From Reticulitermes speratus (Eukaryota; Arthropoda; Insecta; Blattodea; Rhinotermitidae): DNA of 64,000 nt. The position numbers and the translations under genes are program-made. Below are positions 10,829-21,905 of this stretch, in pieces. Each line of letters opens with the position of its first letter. The stretch's first letter is position 1. The notes below the pieces were generated by a model. The model worked only from the letters and a program-made list of their open reading frames with translations. It was not told the DNA's origin and searched no databases. The stretch lies in assembly GCA_021186555.1 (NCBI GenBank), contig JAJKFL010000330.1, positions 31,911,944 to 31,975,943 on the forward strand. Direction: 5' to 3'.

Positions 10829-10876
10829 CGTCCTACATGTTTCGAACTCTTAACCTGAGTTCATCTTCAGGGACAC
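10829..10876 (-). ncRNA. Hammerhead-ribozyme-like motif (minus strand)
   Basis: On the minus strand: stem I strand GTCC, core CTGAAGA (10864-10870), one extra T, stem II GAACTC/GAGTTC with a 7-nt loop, core GAAAC (10839-10843) overlapping self-complementary ACATGT, then the cleavage triplet GTA (10834-10836) and GGAC (10830-10833), which pairs with GTCC. All invariant hammerhead residues are present. The tiny stem III would favour dimers, as in hammerheads of Penelope-like elements. The extra T between core and stem II is atypical. Activity is unproven. Confidence 0.55.
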
Positions 10877-10995
10877 ATTATTTAAAATCGCACACTAGTT
10901 ACACCAGCTGGCACAATTATTTACATCAGTTCTTTACAATTGTTCAGATACACTGTTTAAAACAAATAAAAGTTTAAAAGTTAAAAAGTTAAAAA

Positions 10996-11269
10996 TTGTG
11001 GTTGTCGGTTGTTAAAAATTGTGTAAAAGTTGAACAATCTATGCTGTTTTGATGTCCTGAAACATACAATATCTAAGATACAATTGTTATTTGTGTTTTA
11101 AGTTAATATGAATTTTCGTAGGTAGAACGCGAGTTGAAGTAGTTAACGTTGTACATACCTGTTTATTGGCGTAAGTTGCAATTGTATCTTAGATATTGTA
11201 TGTTTCAGGATATCAAAACAGCATAGATTGTTCAACTTTTACACAATTTTTAACAACCAACAACCACAA
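10996..11269. repeat. Inverted repeat with 91-bp arms
   Basis: Arms at 10996-11086 and 11179-11269 are near-perfect complements (for example GTTGAACAATCTATGCTGTT against AACAGCATAGATTGTTCAAC), with a 92-bp spacer. It lies 120 bp from the hammerhead-like motif and next to a SINE at 11270. Confidence 0.9.
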
Positions 11270-11412
11270 CAAGCCCTATATGGGCTTGGGCATCCTCTTT
11301 CCGAGGTTACTTGGTCTTGAGTGACCAGCCCACTGGCCGCGCTGTTCGACTCAATCCTGATGTGACTGCCAGAGCCATCAGGAGACTTGGGTGAGAAATG
11401 GCCGCTGAATTT
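11270..11412 (-). mobile_element. SINE-like repeat (tail-sharing family), copy 2
   Basis: Minus-strand copy with AAGTCTCCTGATGGCTCTGG, AACCTCGGAAAGAGGATGCC and CCCATATAGGGCTTGTTG. It matches the copies at 187-390 and 21205-21392 and directly follows the inverted repeat. Confidence 0.65.
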
Positions 11413-11448
11413 TGCTTACCAGCATTACTAGTTCTATTCATGCCCGTA

Positions 11449-11625
11449 AGGTTCTTTTACATGCCGTAAATCTACGACATGGGACCGACGGCTTTACTTC
11501 CCCTCCGAAGGAAGTTGTGCTCCGGATTTTTATCACCCTTAAAAATCCATCGACCTCGGTCGGGATCGAACCCGCGAACCTTGGGTCCAGTGGCGAGCAC
11601 GCTAACCACTAGTCCACCGAGGGCG
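11449..11625 (-). mobile_element. tRNA-headed SINE, third family
   Basis: On the minus strand the head GTCGCCCTCGGTGGACTAGT then GGTTAGCGTGC forms a clear box A, and CGGGTTCGATCCCGACCG is box B. A body follows with GGATTTTTAAGGGTGATAAA and GGGGAAGTAAAGCCGTCGG. It is a near-intact head with no acceptor-stem closure, so SINE and not tRNA gene. A TA run borders the head at 11632. Confidence 0.85.
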
Positions 11626-11639
11626 ACATATATATATAT

Positions 11640-12900
11640 ATATATATAATATCAATGTTAACATTCATGTACAGTGGAAATCAATAAACAAACACGTAGA
11701 CATTAAAAGGCCACAGCGTCTTATAAACTACTTTTATATTAGACAAATAGCGTCAGAAAAATTTAGCAACACGATATTCTAATTATTTGTCAGTTAAAGA
11801 ATGTATATCTACCTTATATAATAACGTTGGTTGGTAAGAAAAAAGTGTAAATACCGGTGACGTCACAGCCAACAGTTTCCATGGTTACCGGACTTGCCAA
11901 CAGATGGCAGCAGTCCCAGTGAGAAAAAGTGTAACCTACCGATGACGGTAGAAGCGTAAGCGTAATTTCATTACAAAAATATGGGCTTCCCTGCGCCACA
12001 TTTCACGAAACTCACCGAAAATATAAACGCATTCTGTCCAGGTCCCTTGTATCGAATTTCAGGCAGTCGTACAACAAATGTTGGAATACGGATGAAAATT
12101 ATTTCACTACCCGTTTATTAATTTGTTAATAAACATTTGGTACTCAGTTTATATTTACGACCTTCCTCATTTACGAAATTTGTTGAATATTGATTAACTG
12201 ATATATTTTATACATATTCCTTTAATAATATATTTGTTTTTATTAACGTAATTATTGACTGACGTCCTTATTAATTTCTTAATAATTAATAAATTTATTA
12301 ATAAATTTATTATTTTATTTATTGAATTTTTAATTCGCTTCATTCTTCATTAAAATATTTATTCATTAATCAGGTTATTTAATTCCATTATTTCATTATT
12401 AATTAATTTAGCTGTTTACTTCTTCAATAAATATATCATTTATTTATTAGTTTATTAATAGACAAACGTATTAACTCATGATTTAACTTCTTCATCAACC
12501 AATTTAAAGACTGAATAAATTATTCACCTATAAGTTCATTTGGTTATAAATATTGATACATGAGACCGTCAGTTACAGCACAATGTTAATGCTTTCCTTT
12601 CTCCATATTTATACAGAGTGAAAGAGAAACCAAAAACTGCTTGCTTTACAGCACAATGGCCAATTACAAAACTAGCATAAATAATTATATAATAATAATA
12701 ATCATAATAATAATAATATAATAGGCATAGCAATAACGATTATGATCAATACTGTCTGTTGCAAAAATATTAATAATATTTGTAATATTAACAACAAAAT
12801 ATATAGGGTTAATAATATTACTTTTCAATTCAATAACTATTTATTAACGTGCTGGTTCAACAACAAAAATATCAATTAATATTAACAGAAATAGTAATGC

Positions 12901-12934
<34 letters not shown>

Positions 12935-13423
12935 ATCATACTCCATCCCAGGTTATAATTCTGTACGCACAGAATAAACTTCAAATTAATTGATGCCATC
13001 TGTGGTTTTAGAGGCAAGGTGGAAAATTTAGTTACCCACATTCGCGGAAATGATTTTAATGTAATTCCCTCTCTGTGCCTAAACTTCTGATTATTATAAA
13101 AAGAATGTAAGCCTATCAGACTTCATCAACCAAAATGAGCCACAGGTCGACCTTCATCCTACGCTGCAGGTAAAAGTACATCTATCGTGGTTTACGACAT
13201 TGAAGAAGAAAAATAAGACGAGGAGAAAATAAGTATATTTATTTTAAAGATAAAACGCCACGCTTCATTAGACCTCAAACCGAAACACACCTTCAAGACG
13301 CCTCTCAGTTTTCATGTACATAAAACTAGCTTCACAAGGCAGTGTTCCGTAAGGTCGTGTTCGGTGAAGTGTGCTTGGGTGTCGTGAATTGTTTCCGGGC
13401 TATCCATGGATACTTTTGAAATA
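11640..13423. other. AT-rich intergenic stretch with ATT microsatellites
   Basis: Very AT-rich (12050-12900 in particular), with short TAA/ATT runs near 12690 and 12900. No domain-bearing frame. A TGACGTCA octamer occurs at 11860. Confidence 0.5.
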
Positions 13424-13906
13424 CAGTGGACCCTGAAACTTCGAACGATTTGATGTTCGAACAACTTGAAACTCGAACAAAAAAATTCGAGGAAAATCCG
13501 GGTTTGAAACTCGAACAAAAACTCGAAAGTCGAACAAAGAATCACGTGGTCGTCACGTGGTCGCCTTCTCTCTCTGCTTGGTCCAGATGAAAGAAGGGTA
13601 ATTCACCTTCCAGTGAACAGTAATATCCCTCCTACTATTATTATTGATTGATTATTATACAATATTTTTATGTATGTATTATTATAAATAAAAATTTTCA
13701 ATTATTGAAATTAAATAAACTTGTTTTATCATTATGATATTTTGAAATAGGCACTTAGAATGTTTTATTTTGGGTAAATTTTGGGGGTCTGGGACGGATT
13801 AATTCAATTTACATTATTTTTTATGGGGAAATTTAACTCGAAAGTCGAACTTGAAAGTCGAACCGTCTCCTGGAACGGATTGTGTTCGAAGTTCGAGGTT
13901 CCACTG
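13424..13906. mobile_element. 483-bp MITE, TA target duplication, copy A
   Basis: Terminal inverted repeats begin CAGTGGACCCTGAAACTTCG on the left and CAGTGGAACCTCGAACTTCG on the complement of the right end; TA dinucleotides flank both ends (13422-13423, 13907-13908). The ends and the TA duplication fit the Tc1/mariner-pogo group. No transposase is encoded. A copy of exactly the same length lies inverted at 26610-27092. Confidence 0.92.
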
Positions 13907-13919
13907 TACTGTGTTCTCA

Positions 13920-14160
13920 ACAGCCCGACACTTTTCCCTATCCACAGCCAGATAAACCCAATTTATATCCTCCCATCCTACTTATTTAAGATCCACTTTA
14001 AAATCCTCCCATCTACAACTAGACCTTCCAAATTGTCTCCTTCAAGTTTCCCCATCAAATCATGTCGACTATGCCTTTTCCTTTTTCCCTATACGTGCCA
14101 CACCTGCCCCGCCCATTCCATCCTCCTTGGTCTAATCAGCTGAATATAGTTTCTCTAATG
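13920..14160 (-). mobile_element. LINE carboxy-terminal fragment
   Basis: Minus-strand frames resemble, with breaks, the cysteine-poor end region of insect LINEs that reads MGEKRNVYRVLVGKPEGKRP in better copies: here GKRKRHSR and MGKLEGDNLEGLVVDGRIL. The same repeat occurs at 31750 and 41160. Confidence 0.45.
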
Positions 14161-14434
14161 ATGATTTTTCATTGTAAATTGAATAATTGGTATTACTTTC
14201 TTAAGGGACAGAGGAAGCCGCTTCAATTGTACGATGAATTTATCTGGCAATGCCTTCAGTAGACTGCAATTTAAGACTCACCTGTAAAATTTACGTTCAA
14301 AAGAGAGACCCACCATTACTGAAGGTATAGTTTTGCAAACAAAACAATTCAGAGTAAATTTTCACCCCAAACTAAGTAATTAAATTCGACCAGACTTTCT
14401 TTCATTCTTAATCAATACAGGAGTGTTCTCAAAA

Positions 14435-14944
14435 TTCATTCATCACGTAGTCTGTCTTACGACAGGTCCATAGCCTCTTCCAAAGCGAGTTCTCCACAGA
14501 GGGCGATCTAGTGCTTCCTCTGTCAATTTCCAGTATCCTCTCGTTTCCTTAAGGTCGTTTAGTAGCCGTTTACGTCTTCTTCCTTGTCTTCACGTCACTT
14601 CTATCCTTCCCTCTATCTTTCCTTCAATCACATGTTTCAGAAGGCAGTTCCTACGCACGATGTGACCAATCCAGTTAGCCTTTCTTCTTTTTATTGTATG
14701 TACGATATTCCTCTCCTCCTTGGCTCTGTGTAATACTTCTTCATTTCTCACACGATCGGTCCAACTGATCTTCTCCACCCTTCTCCAGCACCACATTTCA
14801 AAACTCTCCAAATATTTCTGATCTACTTTCCGAAATGTCCAATTTTCAGCATCATACAAAGCTACGCACCAATGTAGCACTTCACTTGTTCGTTCAGTTT
14901 TCAAACTTTTCATCATATCCGTTTCACTGGTCTGGTAATCCGCC
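14435..14944 (-). mobile_element. 5'-truncated LINE, copy 2
   Basis: Same family as 9231-9786: ALYDAENWTFRKVDQKYLES, RKANWIGHIVRRNCLLKHVI, ending with a tail of ATTCATTCAT on the plus strand at 14436. The frame ends early near 14590 relative to copy 1. Confidence 0.85.
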
Positions 14945-14949
14945 AACGT

Positions 14950-15312
14950 TTCTGAAAACCAAACGCGTTCCGCAGCAGTAAGAACTCTTTGGAATCACTG
15001 CTTTAAGCTGATAAGCTGCACCGGCCGACCGTGTATTGCAGCGCGTTAGTTCGAATCGCTCATTACGCCGTGCAGTATAGCCGTCTTCTCTTGCACTGCT
15101 GTGTGCTGGGTTGCCTGAACAGAGTATTGCAGGCGTTCTAGACCTCTGCTCGGACCGAATTTTTACAATGTTACCCAGCCCAGATACAGGACTCGGACAT
15201 GCCGGAGGACCGTTCGGTCCGCATCCAAACCTTATCTTAAACTCTGTTACCTGTAACCGACTGAAGTCCAGTTTTCCCTTTTTTTTGGCCCGAAGGAAGC
15301 CCGGAAGGGCTT
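14950..15312. other. Unclassified repeat-like stretch between two LINE copies
   Basis: Contains a possible weak box B (GTTCGAATCGC near 15050) but no matching box A that I trust, and ends in GGCCCGAAGGAAGCCCGGAA. It may be another SINE. No gene is seen. Confidence 0.3.
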
Positions 15313-15646
15313 CATTCATTCATTCTGCAGTCTGTCTTACGACAGGTCCGTAGCCTCTTCCAAAGCGAATTCTCCACACAGTGCGATCTAGTGCTTTCTC
15401 CTTAAATTTCCAGTATCTTCTCTTTTCCTTAAGGTCATCCAGCAGCTGCTTACGCCTTCTCCCTCTTCTTCCCGTCATTTCTATCCTTCCCTCTAACTTT
15501 CCTTCAATCACATGTTTCAGAAGGCACTTTCTACGCAAGATGTGACCAATCCAGTTAGCCTTTCTTCTTTTTATTGTATGTACGATATTCCTCTCCTCCT
15601 TGACTCTGTGTAATACTTCTTCATTTCTCACACGATCAGTCCAACA
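15313..15646 (-). mobile_element. 5'-truncated LINE, copy 3
   Basis: Encodes WTDRVRNEEVLHRVKEERN, RKANWIGHILRRKCLLKHVI, GRRGRRRKQLLDDLKEKRRY and VVRQT before the GAATGAATG tail. Truncated on its 5' side within the WTDRVRNEE block. Confidence 0.88.
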
Positions 15647-15649
15647 TAC

Positions 15650-16630
15650 AACATAAAAAAATAAGCCCGGTCTGTTTAAAACATGCTCTGATTGTCGTGT
15701 CATTAACGTATGGTCTTTTAAATAAGTTACCAATTCGCCACATTAAGTACACGTGCAGACAACTCGCTGGCCAATTTGCAACACACAAGACAAGTCACAG
15801 CTCTATTTGTCAGCTGTTAATTTTCAGAATGTATCACGAGCATGAGATGAAAGTGTCTATGTGTTAACTCCCTTTTTCGAAAAAAACGTTTCCCCAGGAG
15901 AGCCCAAAATATTCTGTAACATTTGATTTCTATCATTTTAACCGGGCCCCAAATCGATAATTACACGTGCTACCAAACCGGGTCAAACGTCTATAGATGG
16001 CAGATCAGGATAGGGTTGGGGTTGAGCGTGGTGCGGGGTTTTGACTATAGTGGGGGACTGACTACAGGACTGCTATTGGTGCGAGCAGCAGACAGGTCTG
16101 CTACTACACACACTGAAAACATCAAGCATTTCGAGTAGCGTATAGTGAGTGAGTGCACTGTACGAATGCTTTCAGGATGGATAATAGCAACACGCTATCC
16201 GTCATTAAATTTTGCGCATGCGTATCTATACCATTCCTAGCAGGGGTCATCTGCTTGGCGGTTGACTATAGGCGGTTCGCTGAAACGCACATTATTACAG
16301 CCGAAATTACAGCATTATTTATTTACTTAGAGTTTGTTTATCAACGCTGTGAATAATTCAGTGTAAATACCGTAGAACGGCTGAAGAGAATTTGGAAACA
16401 AATGTTCTTGGCCTGAATGAAGTATTACTTCAGCATTTTCCTGGGAAAACTGTGGAAACCCCAAAATTAACCTCAGCCAGTAGTGCGGTGTCCCGGCAGA
16501 GATGTGAATTAACGACACATGCTTACTGGTATTCAAAACAATGAACGTGTTCCAGACTAATTGCCTCCGACGTATCCAGTAGGAAAGACACCTGAGGCGA
16601 ACTGGTGTCGTTAGCTCTTCAACAAGAGAG
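15650..16630. other. No gene seen
   Basis: Unique-looking DNA. Frames are below 75 codons and carry no recognisable domain. Confidence 0.4.
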
Positions 16631-16946
16631 GCAATGTACGTGTAAACTTAACATTGAGGCGCGTTCGCGTAACAATTGTTGCCGTGGAAAAGCAATAAGT
16701 ATTACATATTCTGGGTGTGTAACTGTAGCCTTAGTCATCCACCACGCAATGCGCAGTATTATATTGTCATCTGTGGCCTGTCTGGCTGTACCATATTTTT
16801 TCTTATTATCTCATAAACAGCACGATTTTCGAAAAAAAAAAGTATTAAACATAAAATTGTGTTTTCATTTTCTCAACAAATTTTGTCTGAAGCATTTCCC
16901 ATTCTAAGAAGAATTGAGCGAGGTATCATAAATATGCATAGGTCTT

Positions 16947-17082
16947 AGTAGATATAGTGCGGGTATGGCACGAAGTGACGTCACACGTAAACAAACATGC
17001 GGCCGGAAGTGACGTCACACGTAAACAAACATGGCGGCCGGAAGTGACGTCACTTCCGTGCCATACCCGCACTATATTTACT
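16947..17082. mobile_element. 136-bp MITE with three TGACGTCA sites and 6-bp duplication
   Basis: Terminal inverted repeats AGTAGATATAGTGCGGGTAT and AGTAAATATAGTGCGGGTAT (right end complemented), flanked by GGTCTT at 16941-16946 and 17083-17088. The empty site is preserved in the right arm of the surrounding inverted repeat, which confirms the boundaries. Inside are two tandem units of about 34 bp and three TGACGTCA octamers, one within the perfect palindrome GGAAGTGACGTCACTTCC. Confidence 0.88.
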
Positions 17083-17599
17083 GGTCTTCATGTAAAGTAC
17101 CCGTTATTCTTGTCCGATTGCAATCAAATCTGAATTTTTTCCACAGTTTTTCGAAAAATACTCAAATCAAATTTCATGAACATCATCCAGTGGAAACCCG
17201 AGTTCTTCCATGACAGACATGACGAAGCTAAAGCTCGCTTTTCGAACGCGCCTTAAAAAGAAAAGTCACGTGACAAATACATCAATCTGACATCTTCTCA
17301 GCAGACAGGGTAAGGGGATTAATTATATCGACAATGGCATAAGGAAGCACAAAGCCTATATAAAACGTATAGGAGAAAGGATCCAAAGCTACACGCATTT
17401 TCTGTCTCGGGACTGGTAACGTTCACTTCACGCTCCATTGCTATTTCTCATCTCCGGTACTCACTGAAGCCATTCTTGAAAGTGGCGGCAGCGTATAACT
17501 GCTGCAGTTGACATGACAGTACGCAATTCTGGAAGTATCCACCTCGTTTCCTGGCTGGAATTGACTACATTTATTGATAAATCTTGTGAGTCGACTCAG

Positions 17600-17890
17600 T
17601 GTCTACATACGAACTTTAGGATAGAACCCCTTTTCCATGGAGCCGGGATAGTGTGGAAGAGTACATTGGCTAGGTTAGGGGCTGGACGGTCCGGTGTTTC
17701 AATGCAGGCACGGACAAGGGGCTTTCTGTTCTCCAAAACGTCCAAACCCGCTGCGGAAACACGGGGATAAAGCGGCCGTGGCGTGAAGTTAACCATTCAC
17801 TTCCATCTAGTACCGAAGTTAAGAACGACTGGAGGTATACATCTACTCCCCCCCCCCACCCTATATGCCTTCATGACGTAGACAAAGACG
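17600..17890 (+). mobile_element. tRNA-type SINE, second family, plus-strand copy
   Basis: Head GGCTGGACGGTCCGGTGTTT, then TAAAGCGGCCGTGGCGTGAA, TTCACTTCCATCTAGTACCG and AAGAACGACTGGAGGTATAC. It lies in the spacer of the large inverted repeat. Confidence 0.7.
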
Positions 17891-18656
17891 ACTTCACGTG
17901 TCTTAGGTGCGTTTCGCAAGATTGCGAAGCGACTATTAGCTTCGTCATGTCTGTCTGTCTGTCCGTCCGCATGGAATAACTCCGCTCCCAATTGATGGAT
18001 TTTCATGAAATTTGATATTTGAGAATTTTTTAACATCTGTCGAGAAAATTCAAGTTTCATTAAACTCTGACAAGAATAACGGGTACTTTACATGAAGACC
18101 TATGTACATTTATGATAATATCTCGCTGAATTCTTTTTAGAATGAGAAATGTTTCAGACAAAAGTTGTAGAGAAATAAAAACACACATTTTATTTTCAAT
18201 AACTTTTTCCCGAAAATCGTGCCGTTTATAGGATGTGGAAAAATATGGTACAGCCAGACAGGCCACACATGACATTATAATATGGCGCATGCGCTTTGCA
18301 TGCTGGATAACTAAGGCTACAGACACACACTGATAATATGTAATACTTACTGCTTTTCCACGGTAACAATGGTTACGCGAACGCACCTCAGCGTTACGTT
18401 ATATGTACACTGCCTGTCTTGTTTTTACTTTACCTCACCGTTTTTTACTCTTGTGTTCTGCTATTTCCTGCTATCCTATCGGCGACATAGCCTTAAATAT
18501 TGACTGTAAATGGCCACATATCATCGGTGATTTTGTGCCGAGTTGTAAGAATTTCATGCTCACGCATTCTCTCGCACGACAACTCTCTCATACGGCCAAA
18601 TTAAAAAAACAAATTTACGCATATCAGAATCGGAATTTTTATCGGTTTTGTAAATA

Positions 18657-18841
18657 CCGTATTTCCCTTCTCATAAGACGCTAAAAGTTATAAGACTCAC
18701 CTTATAATTAGAAAGGTGTTTTAGCGGATTTTAACAGCCTATTTGTGTAACAATTCTTCATATGGTGTTAAGACGCAGAGTGATTATTTTTAGACTTTTC
18801 AAGAAGAGAAAAAAATGCGTCTTACGAGGTGGGAAATAAGG
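18657..18841. mobile_element. 185-bp pogo/Tigger-like MITE, TA duplication
   Basis: The left end CCGTATTTCCCTTCTCATAA and complemented right end CCTTATTTCCCACCTCGTAA lead into the shared GACGC; TA flanks at 18655-18656 and 18842-18843. No coding content. The terminal style resembles the 903-bp element at 36116. Confidence 0.85.
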
Positions 18842-18849
18842 TAATTTAT

Positions 18850-19570
18850 GACAACTACTTTCGTTTAAAGATTTCCATCCACGGGCCTATAAATGAGGCT
18901 TGAAACTTTACCTCATAGACACTCTGACCAAACTATGACCTTCCGTAAATCTATATTCAAGAACTCTCTTCGAGACAAATTTAAAAATGCTCTTCACTTC
19001 CGATGGCGTAATGCTGTTCTCAAAAGACTACACGAGTCTGTGTTTGTACGTGGGAATGCACTGGCGCCTTGAATTCCCAGCGGTGGTCGTTACATTCAGA
19101 TTCCAGTCACATCTGTGTGCGAAAGCTTATTTATTGAGGCTGGCAGATGCGAGGAATTCTTTAGGGAGTTCACAGTGTGACGTATAGAAGGGCCATCCAA
19201 TGACACATTAAGAGCGAACTGACATAAAAGGATATTGCAGCATCAAGTGAAAAACACGATAACTCCATGCCCTCCAGTACATATATTCCCATTTGCCATA
19301 TTTACTTAAATAAAGTTAGCTTCTCTCCCGCCACATTTTGATCGACACTATTTCATGCAAAATGGATAATTCCGAAATGTCCAAACTAGGACGTTGTTGC
19401 GATACAAATAAAAATTTGTATTAATAGTTGGGCCAATCGTTTTCGAAGACTGAATAATGCAACTTTGCGCTTTTGCCAATAAGTACAGTGTTATTACACC
19501 TGGAAGACAAACGTTCATTTCCATTATAGACCTACGTGGGCGAATCAGAAAGTGTCCGGAAAGATATATA
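18850..19570. other. No gene seen
   Basis: Intergenic sequence with frames under 80 codons. I recognise nothing here. Confidence 0.4.
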
Positions 19571-19575
19571 CGTAT

Positions 19576-19946
19576 ATTCATTCATTCTTTAGTCTGTCTT
19601 ACGACAGGCCCGTAGCCACTTCCAAAGCGAGTTCTCCACACAGTGCGATCTAGTGCTTCCTCTTTCAATTTCCAGTATCTTCTCTTTTGCTTTAGGTCAT
19701 CCAGTAGCTGTTTACGTCTTCTTCCTCGTCTTCCTGTCACTTCTGTTCTATCTTTCCTTCAATCACGTGTTTTAGACGGCAGTTTCTACGCAAGATGTGA
19801 CCAATCCAGTTAGCCTTTCTTCTTTTTATTGTATGTACGATATTCCTCTCCTCCTTGACTCTGTGTAATACTTCTTCATTTCTCACACGATCGGTCCAAC
19901 TGATCTTTTCCATCCTTCTCCAGCACCAAATTTCAAAACTTTCCAG
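19576..19946 (-). mobile_element. 5'-truncated LINE, copy 4
   Basis: Encodes YLESFEIWCWRRMEKISWTD and the downstream RKANWIGHILRRNCRLKHVI block, then loses frame before the GRRGRRRKQ equivalent. The tail is at 19576 (ATTCATTC on plus). The 5' end abuts a TA run at 19948. Confidence 0.85.
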
Positions 19947-20237
19947 GTATATATATATATTTAAATTTGGTTGTATTGGCCATAATAACACGAGTACATA
20001 TAGAAACTTGTGGTCCGGTGGACTAAGTGCGTTGAAAATAAAAGGTGATTTTGTGTAAAAACGTTACTGTAGCACAGAGTCAAATAACAATGTATTGATT
20101 TAAAAGAATATTCTCTGACCGAACCCCGTAAATATTTAGTTCCTATCTCACAGAGAAACAGATCCAGCTGCAATAAAAAATATCAACATGTAGCATTTAT
20201 TGATGATGTTAATAAAGTTTGTTTTGTTTGACATTTC

Positions 20238-20940
20238 AATTTCAATTTATTGTAATATTCCATCAATCCAGACCAGGCTACAAAATCGCCTGTTGGATAT
20301 AGAACCCGTCACAAGCCAAAACACACATACAATAGACATTCAACAAATAAGCAACACAATAAACTAGACAGAACACAACAGAAACCAGCAAGAAATACAA
20401 AGAAGTAGTTTACATTAGAGTAAAAGTATAATTATTATTAAGCTTCTGTCCTGTTTAGACTATTCAATATGCAATAAATAAGCATCATTAAATTAATCAT
20501 GCACTGAATATGCTTTGTTTTACAATATCACAATTAAAATGAGGAATACAATATCCCATTTTATTTATTGTTAAAAAACTCCTGTAATGAGTAGAAAGAA
20601 TTTACTAAAAGGTACCCTTTTAATGCAGATCTAAACTGTTTCTTATTGTCTGACATGGCCTTCAAGTAGGATGGAAGATGATTAACTATCTTAATGCCCA
20701 TGTAATAAGCACCCTTTTGATAGATAGATAATCTTGGTTGTGGTAAATAAAAATTATTTTTGCTTCTAGTATTTATACTATGCAACTCTGTGTTTGTTTT
20801 GAATAAATAAATATTATCAGTCACAAAGATTAATAATGAAAATATGAAATGAGAACACAACGGTAAAATGTCCAATTCCTTAAAAAGTTCTCTACAAGAG
20901 TCTCTTTTCCTGGAATTTGTAATAATTCTTATACAGCAAT
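20238..20940 (-). mobile_element. Jockey/CR1-type LINE, 3' end
   Basis: A frame of about 120 codons (stop at 20561-20563) reads RIITNSRKRDSCRELFKELD, then NTELHSINTRSKNNFYLPQP, SIYQKGAYYMGIKIVNHLPS and NKKQFRSALKGYLLVNSFYS. This is the conserved extreme C-terminus of insect Jockey/CR1-like retrotransposons. A 3' UTR of about 320 bp ends in a GAAATT-type tail at 20238. Upstream reverse transcriptase is missing. Confidence 0.85.
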
Positions 20941-21204
20941 ATATATGCCACTATTAATGTGTCCCGATAAGCATTCATGCTGGGGAAAAAATACGGTATT
21001 CAGGAAAACTCTATCGATGAATGTAACTGCCTTATTTAGTGAAAATAGGTCATTTAATAACGTTACAAGCATCTGCCGTGAAGAGCTCTGTATAATGTTC
21101 TGTTATCGAAATGCCATGTAACTCACTCCGTTGCATTTATAATGCCCTACACGTAGTACAGCGAATGCTATTAAAACAGCATTCACACATAATTAGTTAC
21201 TTCC

Positions 21205-21392
21205 TGTCGCTCCTTGCGGAGCATATGGCCTTCTTTTCAGAGGTTTCTTGGTCTGGAAGTGTGCATTCTGTAGTGAGTGACCAGTCCACTGACTGTACAA
21301 TTTATACTCATCCTGATATGACTGCCAGAGTCATCTAGCAGTCAGTCAGGAGACTTGGGTGAGAAATGGCCGCTGAATTTTGCTTACGAAAC
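21205..21392 (-). mobile_element. SINE-like repeat (tail-sharing family), copy 3
   Basis: The minus-strand copy begins GTTTCGTAAGCAAAATTCAG and contains CATTTCTCACCCAAGTCTCC and TGACTGCTAGATGACTCTGG. The tail block is more diverged than at 187 and 11270. Confidence 0.6.
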
Positions 21393-21774
21393 ATCTCACA
21401 CATAATAAAGTTCCACCTAAATCAGCTCAACCCTTCATATTGTTTAATTAAAACTGCAACTAGTCGGGCCTTAAAGTAACACCTCATTAATCATACCTAA
21501 CGAACCCCGCAATGGCCCCACACAATTTAGTGAAGATACGGGCTACCAAAACAGAGTTTGATAAAAATCGGTCACGAGATTCTGATACTGTTACTTTACG
21601 TCCAGACTGACGAACATTATTTAACATGCTTCTCGAAATCTTTTCAAAACGCACTTAAAAGAAGAATGTAGCGGTATAGCAATAATTACCCCTGCGCCAA
21701 AACACTCGTAAGTGAACGCATGTGGGTGCGTGACGTCAAATCTTTGCGTACTGCAGACCTCTTAATATAAATAA

Positions 21775-21905
21775 GTGGTCAGCACCACGCTCCGCCCGCT
21801 TTACCCACCAGGTAAAAATCCTTCAGTGTTCGTTGCATAACAGAACTCAGCAACGCAGCAAAAAAAGAAAAATCCCTGATATTTCTGGAAATCGAATCCC
21901 GTTTT
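21775..21905 (-). mobile_element. tRNA-type SINE, second family, fragment
   Basis: The minus strand has CGGGATTCGATTTCCAGAAA (box B region) and TGGTGGGTAAAGCGGGCGG, CGTGGTGCTGACCAC. Only the middle of the element remains. Confidence 0.6.

Larger units (their letters stand above)
16631..18413. repeat. Large inverted repeat (about 490-bp arms) around a SINE
   Basis: The left arm (16631-16946 plus 17083-17255) and right arm (17915-18413) are inverted copies at roughly 75-80 percent identity by eye. Landmarks are CTTCATGTAAAGTACCCGTT (17088) against its complement (18080) and GCCTGTCTGGCTGTACCATA (16777) against its complement near 18247. The left arm is split by a 136-bp MITE; the 660-bp spacer holds a SINE. 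The structure is most simply two head-to-head copies of one dispersed repeat. Confidence 0.85.
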
